Position numbers and translations under genes: made by a program. From an uncultured Lachnospiraceae bacterium (GTDB lineage: Bacteria > Bacillota_A > Clostridia > Lachnospirales > Lachnospiraceae), in contig USPJ01000090.1 in the NCBI GenBank assembly GCA_900556645.1, forward strand, positions 1-6,051: 6,051 nt of DNA. The letters run 5' to 3'. The notes beneath the pieces are model-generated. The model was not told the DNA's origin. It saw nothing but the letters and a program-made list of their open reading frames with translations, and made no database searches. Position 1 is the stretch's first letter. The number at the start of each line of letters is the position of its first letter. Positions 1 through 5,881 of the stretch are shown in pieces.

Positions 1-623
1 ATCGCAATTTCTTCTCTTCTTACAGAGATACCGGTACGAATGGTGTTACTAATCAGGAACACTGCCACTGCAATCAATATCAAAATGATTCCTGCGGAAA
101 TATAGCCAATCAATGCATTCAAATCGGTAAGGGTATTGGCTGCCACCTCAGACTGGTGCACCTCCCGAACCATATCCACCGATTTCAGATAAGTGACCAA
201 GGTTTCCTGCATGGACACATCATTTAAGTAAATCTCATAGTGTGCAGAATCTGCCAAAGGGTTATCATCCACAAACCCCTCTGCCAAGTCTGTATTTCCT
301 TCAAAATACTCCTCCTGAAAGTCCTGCCATGCCTGCTCTGCCGACACAAAGTTATATTTTGCAACCTCCGGGCGTTTTTTAATCAAATCTCCCATCTCAT
401 CCATCTGTTCCTGAGAGGTTCCCTCTTTGAAAAAGACGGTAACTGCCACGCCCTCCTCTGCGGTCTTCACCATAGCTCTAAAATTAGTTACCACGGCAAA
501 AAACAGACCAAACAGAAAAATACAGGCTGCCATGGTTGCCATAGATGCCAGAGAAAACATTTTGTTTCTGCCTATATTCTTAATACCTTGCTTTACGGAA
601 TATAAAAATGTACTAAATCTCAT
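1..623 (-). CDS. ftsX: Cell division protein FtsX, N-terminal two thirds (runs off the window)
   Basis: This is the permease-like membrane subunit of the FtsEX complex, which passes ATP-driven conformational change across the membrane to extracellular peptidoglycan hydrolases. Reading the minus strand from the ATG at 621-623 gives 207 codons, open to the window edge; family members are about 300 residues, so roughly the last third is missing. A short basic cytoplasmic N-terminus is followed by a membrane segment at about residues 24-46, an extracellular domain at about 50-165 and a second membrane segment at about 170-192 leading into SNTIRTGISVRREEIA, the typical FtsX cytoplasmic loop after the second helix. 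The third and fourth helices would lie beyond position 1. The start overlaps the end of ftsE by 11 bp, which indicates translational coupling; only a weak GGGTGG site precedes it inside ftsE. Identification is firm from the topology, the sequence and the pairing with ftsE. Confidence 0.95.
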   Translation of the reverse strand, partial: MRFSTFLYSVKQGIKNIGRNKMFSLASMATMAACIFLFGLFFAVVTNFRAMVKTAEEGVAVTVFFKEGTSQEQMDEMGDLIKKRPEVAKYNFVSAEQAWQDFQEEYFEGNTDLAEGFVDDNPLADSAHYEIYLNDVSMQETLVTYLKSVDMVREVHQSEVAANTLTDLNALIGYISAGIILILIAVAVFLISNTIRTGISVRREEIA

Positions 624-1296
624 CTGTGCCACCCATTTTCTCGTCGCTTACCACAACGCCTTTCTTCATTGTAATGACACGCTTTTTCATCGCTTTTACG
701 ATTTCCAGATTATGTGTAACCACCACTACTGTGGTTCCTCTCTCGTTAATCTCTTCCAAAAGCTTCATAATCTCCCACGCATTATTTTCATCCAGATTTC
801 CCGTAGGCTCGTCCGCCAATAAAATCTTCGGCTCATTGACCAATGCTCTGGCAATAGCAACCCTCTGCTGCTCTCCTCCCGACAACTGTCTCGGCAAAGA
901 CTTGTACTTTGCCGCCAGTCCTACCACGGAAAGCATCTGAGGAACCTTGCTCCGTATTACTTTCGTGCTGGTACCCACAACCCTCTGGGCAAAAGCCACA
1001 TTCTCATAGACATTCCGGTCTTTTAACAACCGGAAATCCTGAAATACGACTCCAATGTTTCTTCGGAACTTTGGAATCTGCTTTCTCCGCAGATTTCCAA
1101 TATCCTGTCCGTTTATCTCTATGGTACCTTCCGTAGGCTCCAACTCCTTCAACAACAAGCGGATAAAGGTGGATTTTCCCGAGCCGCTTTCTCCTACGAC
1201 AAATACAAATTCTCCTTCTTCAATATGCAGATTCACATCATTCAACGCAGGTATCCCTGTGGAATATGCTTTACTGACATTTGTAAGCTTAATCAT
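613..1296 (-). CDS. ftsE: Cell division ATP-binding protein FtsE
   Basis: This is the cytoplasmic ABC-type ATPase that partners FtsX. At 227 residues it has the usual FtsE length and is complete. Visible motifs are Walker A GESGSGKS at 35-42, the Q-loop glutamine at 86 in VFQDFRLL, the ABC signature LSGGEQQR at 138-145, Walker B ILLADE at 158-163 followed by PTGNLD, and the H-loop histidine at 195 in VVVTHN. FQDFRLL after the Q-loop is typical of FtsE. The ATG start is supported by GGGAGGC at 1301-1307 at good spacing. The gene begins 16 bp after the stop of the PucR/CdaR-like regulator and overlaps ftsX at its end, so the three genes probably share one transcript. By family knowledge FtsEX does not transport a solute but controls wall hydrolases during division or elongation; which hydrolase it controls here cannot be seen. 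Confidence 0.97.
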   Translation of the reverse strand: MIKLTNVSKAYSTGIPALNDVNLHIEEGEFVFVVGESGSGKSTFIRLLLKELEPTEGTIEINGQDIGNLRRKQIPKFRRNIGVVFQDFRLLKDRNVYENVAFAQRVVGTSTKVIRSKVPQMLSVVGLAAKYKSLPRQLSGGEQQRVAIARALVNEPKILLADEPTGNLDENNAWEIMKLLEEINERGTTVVVVTHNLEIVKAMKKRVITMKKGVVVSDEKMGGTDEI

Positions 1297-1312
1297 GAAT
1301 GCCTCCCAGTGC

Positions 1313-2401
1313 TTAATAATCTAAGGATTCCATGTACTTCATATACTTTACAACCATAAGTGCAATTTTAAAGGTTATGGCATCCTCAAATACACGCAAA
1401 TCCAATCTTGTACTTTTTTGTAATTTATCCAGACGATACACCAGTGTGTTTCGATGAATATAAAGCTGTCTGGAGGTCTCGGAAACGTTCAGACTATTCT
1501 CAAAGAATTTATTAATTGTGGTCAAAGTCTCCTCATCAAAATCATCCGGTGACTTTCCATCAAAAATTTCTTTTATAAACATCTTACAAAGAGGAATCGG
1601 CAACTGATAAATCAAACGTCCGATACCTAAGGCAGAATAAGCAATGACTTCCTTTTCCTCAAAGAAAATCTTTCCTACATCCAATGCCATTCGTGCTTCC
1701 TTATAGGAACGGGAAACCTCTTTGATTTCATTTACAATCGTTCCGTAGGCGATATGTATCTTGCCTGTCGCACTTCCTCCAAAAAGATTCAAAATGACAT
1801 CTGCGGTTTTCTTCAAATCATCATAAGTTTCTGTATCCGCAAGTTCTTTGACCAGAATGATATTTTTCTCATCCACTTCCGTTACAAAATCTTTGGATTT
1901 TCCACCGAAAAGTCCTCTGACCTTCTCCAACTCATTGCCATCTTTATCACGGTTCGTCTCTATTATAAATACCACACGACGCACATCCGTATCAACATGA
2001 AGTTTCTTGGCACGATTGTAAATATCTACCAACAGCAGATTGTCTAATAAAAGATTTTTGATAAAGTTATCTTTATCAAAACGTTCCTTGTATGCAATCA
2101 ATAAATTCTGTACCTGAAAGCTGGCAATCTTGCCTATCATATAGACATCATCACTATCCCCATTTGCCAGCAAAATGTACTCCAGCTGATGCTCATCGAA
2201 AACTTTAAAGAACTGACACCCCTGCACAACCTGACTGTCCGCCGGCGACTCCACAAAAGCTACCGCCGGTCCGATATATTTGTCGGCATCCGGAAATGTA
2301 GTGGCCAGAACCTTCCCCTCCGTATCAATAATGCATAAATCAACTCGCGTAATGCCCTTCAATCCATCAATGGTATTTTGTAATATTTGATTTGAAATCA
2401 T
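1313..2401 (-). CDS. PucR/CdaR-family transcriptional regulator
   Basis: A 362-residue cytoplasmic regulator. The C-terminus at about 292-350 is a PucR-type helix-turn-helix: LNVSETSRQLYIHRNTLVYRLDKLQ is its characteristic core (given here across residues of the recognition region), ending in a hydrophobic helix. The middle, about 120-250, resembles the degenerate GGDEF-like module of CdaR/PucR proteins, including AYGTIVNEIKEVSRSYKEAR, which matches the family pattern of G followed by a YxEAR helix. The N-terminal ~110 residues look like a sensory domain (LCIIDTEGKVLATT is PAS- or diacid-recognition-like), ligand unknown. The ATG at 2399-2401 is chosen because a strong AGGAGGAGAA lies at 2411-2420; a longer reading from a TTG at 2434 would cover that ribosome site. 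Members of this family sense small metabolites, but no target is evident. Its position 16 bp before ftsE suggests cotranscription. No convincing promoter was found in the 136-bp gap upstream, though a palindrome lies there. Confidence 0.88.
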   Translation of the reverse strand: MISNQILQNTIDGLKGITRVDLCIIDTEGKVLATTFPDADKYIGPAVAFVESPADSQVVQGCQFFKVFDEHQLEYILLANGDSDDVYMIGKIASFQVQNLLIAYKERFDKDNFIKNLLLDNLLLVDIYNRAKKLHVDTDVRRVVFIIETNRDKDGNELEKVRGLFGGKSKDFVTEVDEKNIILVKELADTETYDDLKKTADVILNLFGGSATGKIHIAYGTIVNEIKEVSRSYKEARMALDVGKIFFEEKEVIAYSALGIGRLIYQLPIPLCKMFIKEIFDGKSPDDFDEETLTTINKFFENSLNVSETSRQLYIHRNTLVYRLDKLQKSTRLDLRVFEDAITFKIALMVVKYMKYMESLDY

Positions 2402-2437
2402 AGTACGCCCTTCTCCTCCTATGTCGCTATGCAAATT

Positions 2438-2456
2438 TCACAATAATTTCTTGTGA
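2438..2456. promoter_or_regulatory. Palindrome upstream of the PucR/CdaR-like gene, possible operator
   Basis: TCACAA and TTGTGA form a perfect 6-bp inverted repeat separated by 7 bases, 37 bp upstream of the chosen ATG and just upstream of its ribosome binding site. A two-fold symmetric site here could bind a dimeric regulator, perhaps the downstream protein itself, but this is inference from symmetry and position only. It could also form a weak RNA hairpin in the leader. Confidence 0.3.
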
Positions 2457-2537
2457 TTTTTTACAAAAACGCCCTATCCATTTTCTATTTTAATGCAAAA
2501 CACCAAAAAAATAAAGACTAAAAGTGTTTTTTTTGTT

Positions 2538-3410
2538 CTAATATTCCAAAAAACCTTCTCCCAGAACCTCTCGTGCATCCGTTACAATTACAAAGGCTTT
2601 TGTATCAATTTCTGCCACAATATCTTTTAAATCCACAATCTCCTTTTTGGATACCACACAGTAAAGCACCGTCTTCTTGTCTCCCGAATACATTCCTGTG
2701 GCGTCCAGTCCCGTCAGTCCACGATCCAGCTTTGTCATAATGGCATCCGCCACTTCCTGATACCGGTCTGTAATAATAAACGCCGCTTTGGAATATTTCA
2801 TACCTTCCATCAAGGCATCCGATACCTTCGATGTGATAAAAATTGCCACTACCGCATAAAGTGCCGGTTTCAGACCAAACACATACAAACCGGCCAGCAC
2901 AACTGCACCATCTATTACCTGTAATATCTGTACCACGGAATAATGACGGACTTTGTGCTGTATCAGCACAGACACCATATCCGTTCCTCCGGTGGTTGCC
3001 TTTGCCAGCAAAACAAATCCGATTCCGATTCCGGTAATGACTCCGCCAAAAATTGCCGAAAGCATATAATCCCCTTGGGTCAAATCCACCTGCGGAATGA
3101 TATACAGCCAAAAAGATAGAAGAACCGTACCTATGACTGTTCTTCCTATAAAACGTTTTCCTTTTATTTTCAGTGCAAATAAAAATACCGGGATATTCAA
3201 AACAATGTTGGTCAGCCAGAGAGGAATACCACCTTCCACCAGTCCTGCGGTCACCTTTCTGATAATAATCGCAATACCCGTAAATCCTCCGGTTACCAGA
3301 CCAATCGGCTCAAAAATACATTGTATTGCCAATGCCATGATTCCCGTACCCAGTACTATGAACAAAAAATCCACATACCATGGGCGGCTATTTAAAATTT
3401 TCATTTTCAT
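2538..3410 (-). CDS. YitT family membrane protein (DUF161 plus DUF2179)
   Basis: A 290-residue integral membrane protein of the YitT family, whose molecular function is not established. Hydrophobic segments are visible at about residues 12-32, 64-82, 90-106, 115-135 and 165-195. Two glycine-rich motifs, LVTGGFTG near 38-45 and ATTGGTD near 138-144, form the internal repeat expected of the family and are likely to line the membrane core. The C-terminal ~75 residues, from AAFIITDR to the end, form the soluble DUF2179 domain, with TGMYSGDKKTVLYCVV as its typical glycine-rich turn and strand. Length is normal. The ATG at 3408-3410 overlaps the TGA of the TagA-like gene as ATGA, with GAGGAAG at 3415-3421 as ribosome site; a second ATG two codons later is possible. 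The overlap indicates translational coupling with the upstream gene. No clear intrinsic terminator follows the stop. Confidence 0.93.
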   Translation of the reverse strand: MKMKILNSRPWYVDFLFIVLGTGIMALAIQCIFEPIGLVTGGFTGIAIIIRKVTAGLVEGGIPLWLTNIVLNIPVFLFALKIKGKRFIGRTVIGTVLLSFWLYIIPQVDLTQGDYMLSAIFGGVITGIGIGFVLLAKATTGGTDMVSVLIQHKVRHYSVVQILQVIDGAVVLAGLYVFGLKPALYAVVAIFITSKVSDALMEGMKYSKAAFIITDRYQEVADAIMTKLDRGLTGLDATGMYSGDKKTVLYCVVSKKEIVDLKDIVAEIDTKAFVIVTDAREVLGEGFLEY

Positions 3411-4087
3411 CTTTCTTCCTCTTTTTCGTTCTGATAATCACCCATCTTTTTCATCAGGGCATGCTTGCGGAATACCTTCTGTAAGGTTTTTCTGAAAAAT
3501 GATTTCCGCTCTCCTGTATATGCCCCCAGACCATACCATATCTGTGCACTCATCTTATCCCGGTATTCCCGGATAAATTCTTCCTGTCTCGGTGACGGTA
3601 TCAGAGAAATTACAACCTCTGCCGCTTCACCGTTCACACCATTGATAATATTCTCCAAATCTCCTTGACATTCCTCCAAGGCAGCTTCCCCCACTTGATT
3701 TCTCTTAGGATACTGTTCATCCAGAATCTCCTGAAACCTATCCAGCTCTGTTCGCTCTACGGCAAGGATATAAAGCCGCTTGTGATTACGCACAATCCGT
3801 TTCATAAATTCGTGGAAAAATTCATGTTCATTGGTTTCCTTGAGACGCTGAGGTGTCATAATATTGGCAGCCGTCAAAATTTCCTTTTCTCCGATAATCG
3901 TTAAATCAGCCAGAGAGATTACCTCCTTGACTGCTTCGGAGCTTTCTGCGTCTGCCAGGGTTTTCATGGAAACTGTCTCTATAATATTCATGGAAGTGCT
4001 GTTCAAATAGCCCTCCGCTAAAAGAATCGCCTCCCGCACAGAATAATTATCGATTGGCAATCCCAAAATCTCTATCTTCTTTTTCAT
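3407..4087 (-). CDS. Divergent WecG/TagA/CpsF-like (GT26) protein, possibly non-catalytic
   Basis: A 226-residue cytoplasmic or membrane-associated protein resembling the WecG/TagA family, which transfers N-acetylmannosamine-type sugars to lipid-linked intermediates in wall polymer synthesis. The family pattern is recognisable: an opening of IEILGLPIDNYSVREAI, then NIIETVSMKTL where the family has a T-x-N stretch, ADLTIIGEKE where it has ADL...DG, LYILAVE for the second strand region and SPRQEEFI at 165-172 matching PKQExFI. The threonine (38) and glutamine (168) are kept, but the catalytic aspartate position is glycine (66) and the following glycine is glutamate. The C-terminus (about 194-226) is short and very basic (RKSFFRKTLQKVFRKHALMKK spans 194-214 approximately). 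The ATG at 4085-4087 has AGGTG at 4093-4097; a longer TTG reading from 4144 would start upstream of the promoter. It leads the transcript and overlaps yitT by 4 bp. Family assignment is fairly sure; enzymatic activity is doubtful. Confidence 0.75.
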   Translation of the reverse strand: MKKKIEILGLPIDNYSVREAILLAEGYLNSTSMNIIETVSMKTLADAESSEAVKEVISLADLTIIGEKEILTAANIMTPQRLKETNEHEFFHEFMKRIVRNHKRLYILAVERTELDRFQEILDEQYPKRNQVGEAALEECQGDLENIINGVNGEAAEVVISLIPSPRQEEFIREYRDKMSAQIWYGLGAYTGERKSFFRKTLQKVFRKHALMKKMGDYQNEKEEER

Positions 4088-4128
4088 TGTTACACCTATT
4101 ATTGTTTTTTCTACTGATAATATACATG

Positions 4129-4157
4129 AGTATAACAAAATCAAGGGGATTTTTCAA
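4129..4157 (-). promoter_or_regulatory. Sigma-A-type promoter of the tagA-like/yitT unit
   Basis: On the minus strand TTGAAA (4152-4157) and TATACT (4129-4134) are separated by exactly 17 bases; each differs from consensus at one base. Initiation near 4122 would give a leader of about 35 bases before the ATG at 4087, and rules out the longer reading frame of the TagA-like gene that begins at 4144. Confidence 0.75.
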
Positions 4158-4175
4158 CTACTGGTACTTATCCCC
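4145..4175. repeat. Inverted repeat flanking the -35 box of the tagA-like promoter
   Basis: GGGGAT at 4145-4150 and ATCCCC at 4170-4175 are perfect 6-base inverted arms separated by 19 bases, with the -35 box (4152-4157) between them. Centre-to-centre spacing of the arms is 25 bases, about 2.4 helical turns. A regulator could bind here, but a match of this length can occur by chance. Confidence 0.25.
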
Positions 4176-4597
4176 AGCCTTCTGTTATTGATTTGTCGTA
4201 ATAATTCTGACATTTTTCGATAATTTTTACAGTATTTTCACTTTTGGAAAGTCAAGATTTTTTCTCGCTTTTTTGCAAAACTTATCAACTTTATTATTTG
4301 TGTACAAAACGAATGTTCTATTCTTTTTCTATGTAAACCTATATTTTTGCCTTTTTTTCTGTGGATAACGTTTATAACTCCGTGTATAACTCATTTTTTT
4401 CGATATTTCCACACTTTTCGATGTGGATAACTTTTTTTCGCTTTTCGACACAAATTTTCGTCATTTTTCTCTGATTCTCAACATTTTGTGCAAATTGCTA
4501 ATTTGGTCTATTTTTCCTCGCAAAATATTGTTTTCCTTATCACAATCTTATGTTTACCGATTTCTTTTTCATACAGGAAAGGTATCTTTTGTACATC
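4158..4597. other. T-rich non-coding intergenic region
   Basis: About 440 bases lie between the terminator of the NlpC/P60 gene and the promoter of the TagA-like gene without a credible gene. The plus strand is strikingly rich in T runs, many ending in CG (TTTTCG), and holds a cluster of DnaA-box-like 9-mers at 4360-4431 described separately. TTATCCCCA at 4168-4176 is one mismatch from a DnaA box in the opposite orientation. The only open frame of note, 74 codons at 4423-4647 on the plus strand, runs over the DnaA box and terminator and has no ribosome site or recognisable domain. No strong promoter or structured RNA was recognised; TTGACT near 4253-4258 on the minus strand lacks a good -10. 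Confidence 0.7.
4360..4431 (+). promoter_or_regulatory. Cluster of DnaA-box-like 9-mers
   Basis: TGTGGATAA, the exact complement of the consensus DnaA box TTATCCACA, occurs at 4360-4368 and at 4422-4430. Between them GTTTATAAC (4370-4378) and GTGTATAAC (4382-4390) share the GTNNATAAC pattern with both perfect boxes (4361-4369, 4423-4431). All four point the same way and start at 4361, 4370, 4382 and 4423. DnaA binding is inferred from consensus match and clustering. The region is not next to dnaA or dnaN, and the genes on either side are codirectional, so it is more plausibly a secondary DnaA-binding site than the chromosomal origin. Confidence 0.5.
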
Positions 4598-4627
4598 AAA
4601 AAAGCTGTCATCCAATGGATGACAGCT
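4598..4627 (-). terminator. Intrinsic terminator of the SH3-NlpC/P60 gene
   Basis: An 11-bp perfect stem (AGCTGTCATCC with GGATGACAGCT, 4603-4613 and 4617-4627) closes a 3-base loop. Read on the minus strand it is followed by six T residues (4598-4603, the last overlapping the stem). It starts 16 bases after the stop codon of the NlpC/P60 gene and should isolate that gene from the tagA-like unit. Confidence 0.93.
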
Positions 4628-4643
4628 CTCTATCATTCTTTTA

Positions 4644-5813
4644 TTAGAAAATTCTTCTTACTGTAATAATGCTCTTATATGCTGCCGGTGATGTATACTT
4701 GATACCGGTAGATGGTGTACTAGCATGTACGATGGTGTCGTTGCCAACATAGATTGCAACGTGACCGCTGTAACAGATAATATCACCCGGCTGCATCTCG
4801 GACTGGCTTACTTCATATCCGACACTTCTCATTCCACTGGAGGAATGAGGTAAGGAAATACCAAACTGTGCATATACACTCATTACAAATCCCGAACAGT
4901 CTGCTCCGTTTGTCAAACTTGTTCCGCCATATACATATGGGTTACCTACAAACTGGCATGCATAATTTGCAACTGCTGCTCCGCCGGAGCCTGATGGTGC
5001 AGAATAGTTTGAAGAACCACCGGAGTTCTTAGAACCTGAAGATTTCTGGGCTGCTTTCTGAGATGCCTTTCTGGCTGCCTCTTCTGCTGCCTTTCTCTCT
5101 GCTTCTTCTTTTGCGAGTCTCGCTTCTTCTTCTGCTTTAGACTCTGCCGTTACATAATCTGTAGATAAGGTTACATAGTCTGTGGAAACATAGCCTTCGC
5201 CTTCTTCCATTGTTACCTTAACCCATCCGTCTAATTCTTCTAATACGGTTAAATCATCTCCGCCCGGTACCAGACCCAACACAGATGCATCCATAGAAGC
5301 GTCTGTACGAACTTTTAATGTTTCTGTATTTACAGTTGCAAGTCTTCTTCCAACGCTCTTTGCTAACTCTTCATTACCAACTACTACAAATTCCTGTTTT
5401 ACATAACCGGTCACATTACCGGAAGTAATCTTATACCAGTCACCTTCCACCGCATCAACGGTAGCTGCTGAATTGTTGTAAAGCTTTCCTAATACCTCTC
5501 CGTCTTCTCCCGGAGTACTACGCACATTTACATAGTTGTCAACCTGTGCGATAGCAATATCTGCATACTCAGATTTTACTACCGGAGTCTCATTCTCCTG
5601 CTTTGCACTTGCCTGCTGGCTATTTGCGATTGCCTTTGCAAATGAAAGGGAACCACCTGCTACTGTAGTTTCAGAAACTTCACTGCTGATACTGCTGCTT
5701 AACTGACTGGATAAACCTGCTGCCGGTGCTGCGTTTACTGCTAAAGTAGAACTTGTTAAAACAATTGCACTTGCAAGACAGCATGTCTTTATTCTCATCC
5801 TATTGCGGTTCAT
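4644..5813 (-). CDS. Secreted SH3-domain NlpC/P60 peptidoglycan endopeptidase
   Basis: A 389-residue exported wall hydrolase predicted to cut stem peptides, most likely between D-glutamate and the diamino acid as is usual for NlpC/P60 enzymes. A signal peptide covers about residues 1-28 (basic RNRMRIK, hydrophobic core, likely cleavage after AVNA). A Ser/Ala-rich stretch precedes two bacterial SH3 domains, about 83-146 (YVNVRSTPG) and 157-216 (LKVRTDAS), which probably bind the wall. Then come a charged Ala/Glu/Lys helix (about 223-256), a Ser/Gly linker (258-280) and the NlpC/P60 domain to the C-terminus, with Cys306 in ADCSGF, His351 in SGHVAIYVG and His363 in IVHAS as the catalytic triad. 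STDYVT is duplicated at 210-222. The ATG at 5811-5813 is chosen because GGAGGC lies at 5818-5823; an upstream TTG would include that site. Own promoter and terminator make it monocistronic. Unlike CwlO it lacks a long N-terminal coiled coil. Confidence 0.93.
   Translation of the reverse strand: MNRNRMRIKTCCLASAIVLTSSTLAVNAAPAAGLSSQLSSSISSEVSETTVAGGSLSFAKAIANSQQASAKQENETPVVKSEYADIAIAQVDNYVNVRSTPGEDGEVLGKLYNNSAATVDAVEGDWYKITSGNVTGYVKQEFVVVGNEELAKSVGRRLATVNTETLKVRTDASMDASVLGLVPGGDDLTVLEELDGWVKVTMEEGEGYVSTDYVTLSTDYVTAESKAEEEARLAKEEAERKAAEEAARKASQKAAQKSSGSKNSGGSSNYSAPSGSGGAAVANYACQFVGNPYVYGGTSLTNGADCSGFVMSVYAQFGISLPHSSSGMRSVGYEVSQSEMQPGDIICYSGHVAIYVGNDTIVHASTPSTGIKYTSPAAYKSIITVRRIF
5145..5186 (-). 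repeat. 21-bp tandem duplication in the NlpC/P60 gene
   Basis: Two adjacent 21-base units (5166-5186 and 5145-5165) encode STDYVTL and STDYVTA at the end of the second SH3 domain. They share 16 of 21 bases; three of the five differences fall in third codon positions. The copy extends the linker by seven residues without changing frame. Confidence 0.7.
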
Positions 5814-5840
5814 ATGTGCCTCCAATATATTGATAATTTC

Positions 5841-5876
5841 TTTACCATTTGTTACGAATTTGTTACATTTATTACA
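5841..5876 (-). promoter_or_regulatory. Phased GTAA direct repeats in the NlpC/P60 leader, WalR-like box
   Basis: On the minus strand TGTAAT (5871-5876), TGTAAC (5862-5867), CGTAAC (5851-5856) and GGTAAA (5841-5846) repeat at steps of 9, 11 and 10 bases, about one helical turn each. TGTAAC-N5-CGTAAC differs at one base from the WalR/YycF consensus TGTWAH-N5-TGTWAH known from Bacillus and relatives, whose regulon includes wall hydrolases. The repeats lie from about +1 to +35, downstream of the -10 box, which would favour repression if a protein binds. Confidence 0.4.
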
Positions 5877-5881
5877 TGGTT

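Noticed and set aside
2402..2434. 11-residue N-terminal extension of the regulator from a TTG at 2434
   Set aside because: The extension would be translated from the strong ribosome binding site itself (2411-2420), which is properly spaced for the ATG at 2401.
2497..2530. Possible terminator after yitT (AAAACAC paired with GTGTTTT)
   Set aside because: The stem is only 7 bp, mostly A-T, with a 20-base loop and no adequate T tract after it on the minus strand.
2605..3111. 168-codon minus-strand frame inside yitT
   Set aside because: It is an alternative frame of a well-supported membrane protein gene, rich in Gly, Cys and Arg with no domain pattern or ribosome site.
4088..4144. 19-residue N-terminal extension of the TagA-like protein from a TTG at 4144
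   Set aside because: The -10 and -35 boxes lie inside this stretch, and the family-like sequence begins at the ATG at 4087, which has its own ribosome site.
4305..4322. LexA/SOS-like site (CGAATGTTC)
   Set aside because: The half sites do not have the spacing of the Firmicutes SOS box (CGAAC-N4-GTTCG).
4158..4597. Main chromosomal origin (oriC)
   Set aside because: DnaA boxes and AT-richness fit, but dnaA, dnaN and rpmH are absent and transcription is codirectional on both sides, so only a secondary DnaA-binding site is proposed.
4423..4647. 74-codon plus-strand reading frame in the long intergenic region
   Set aside because: It has no ribosome site, is full of Phe/Leu/Ser as expected from T-rich DNA, starts inside a DnaA-like box and runs through the terminator of the opposite-strand gene.
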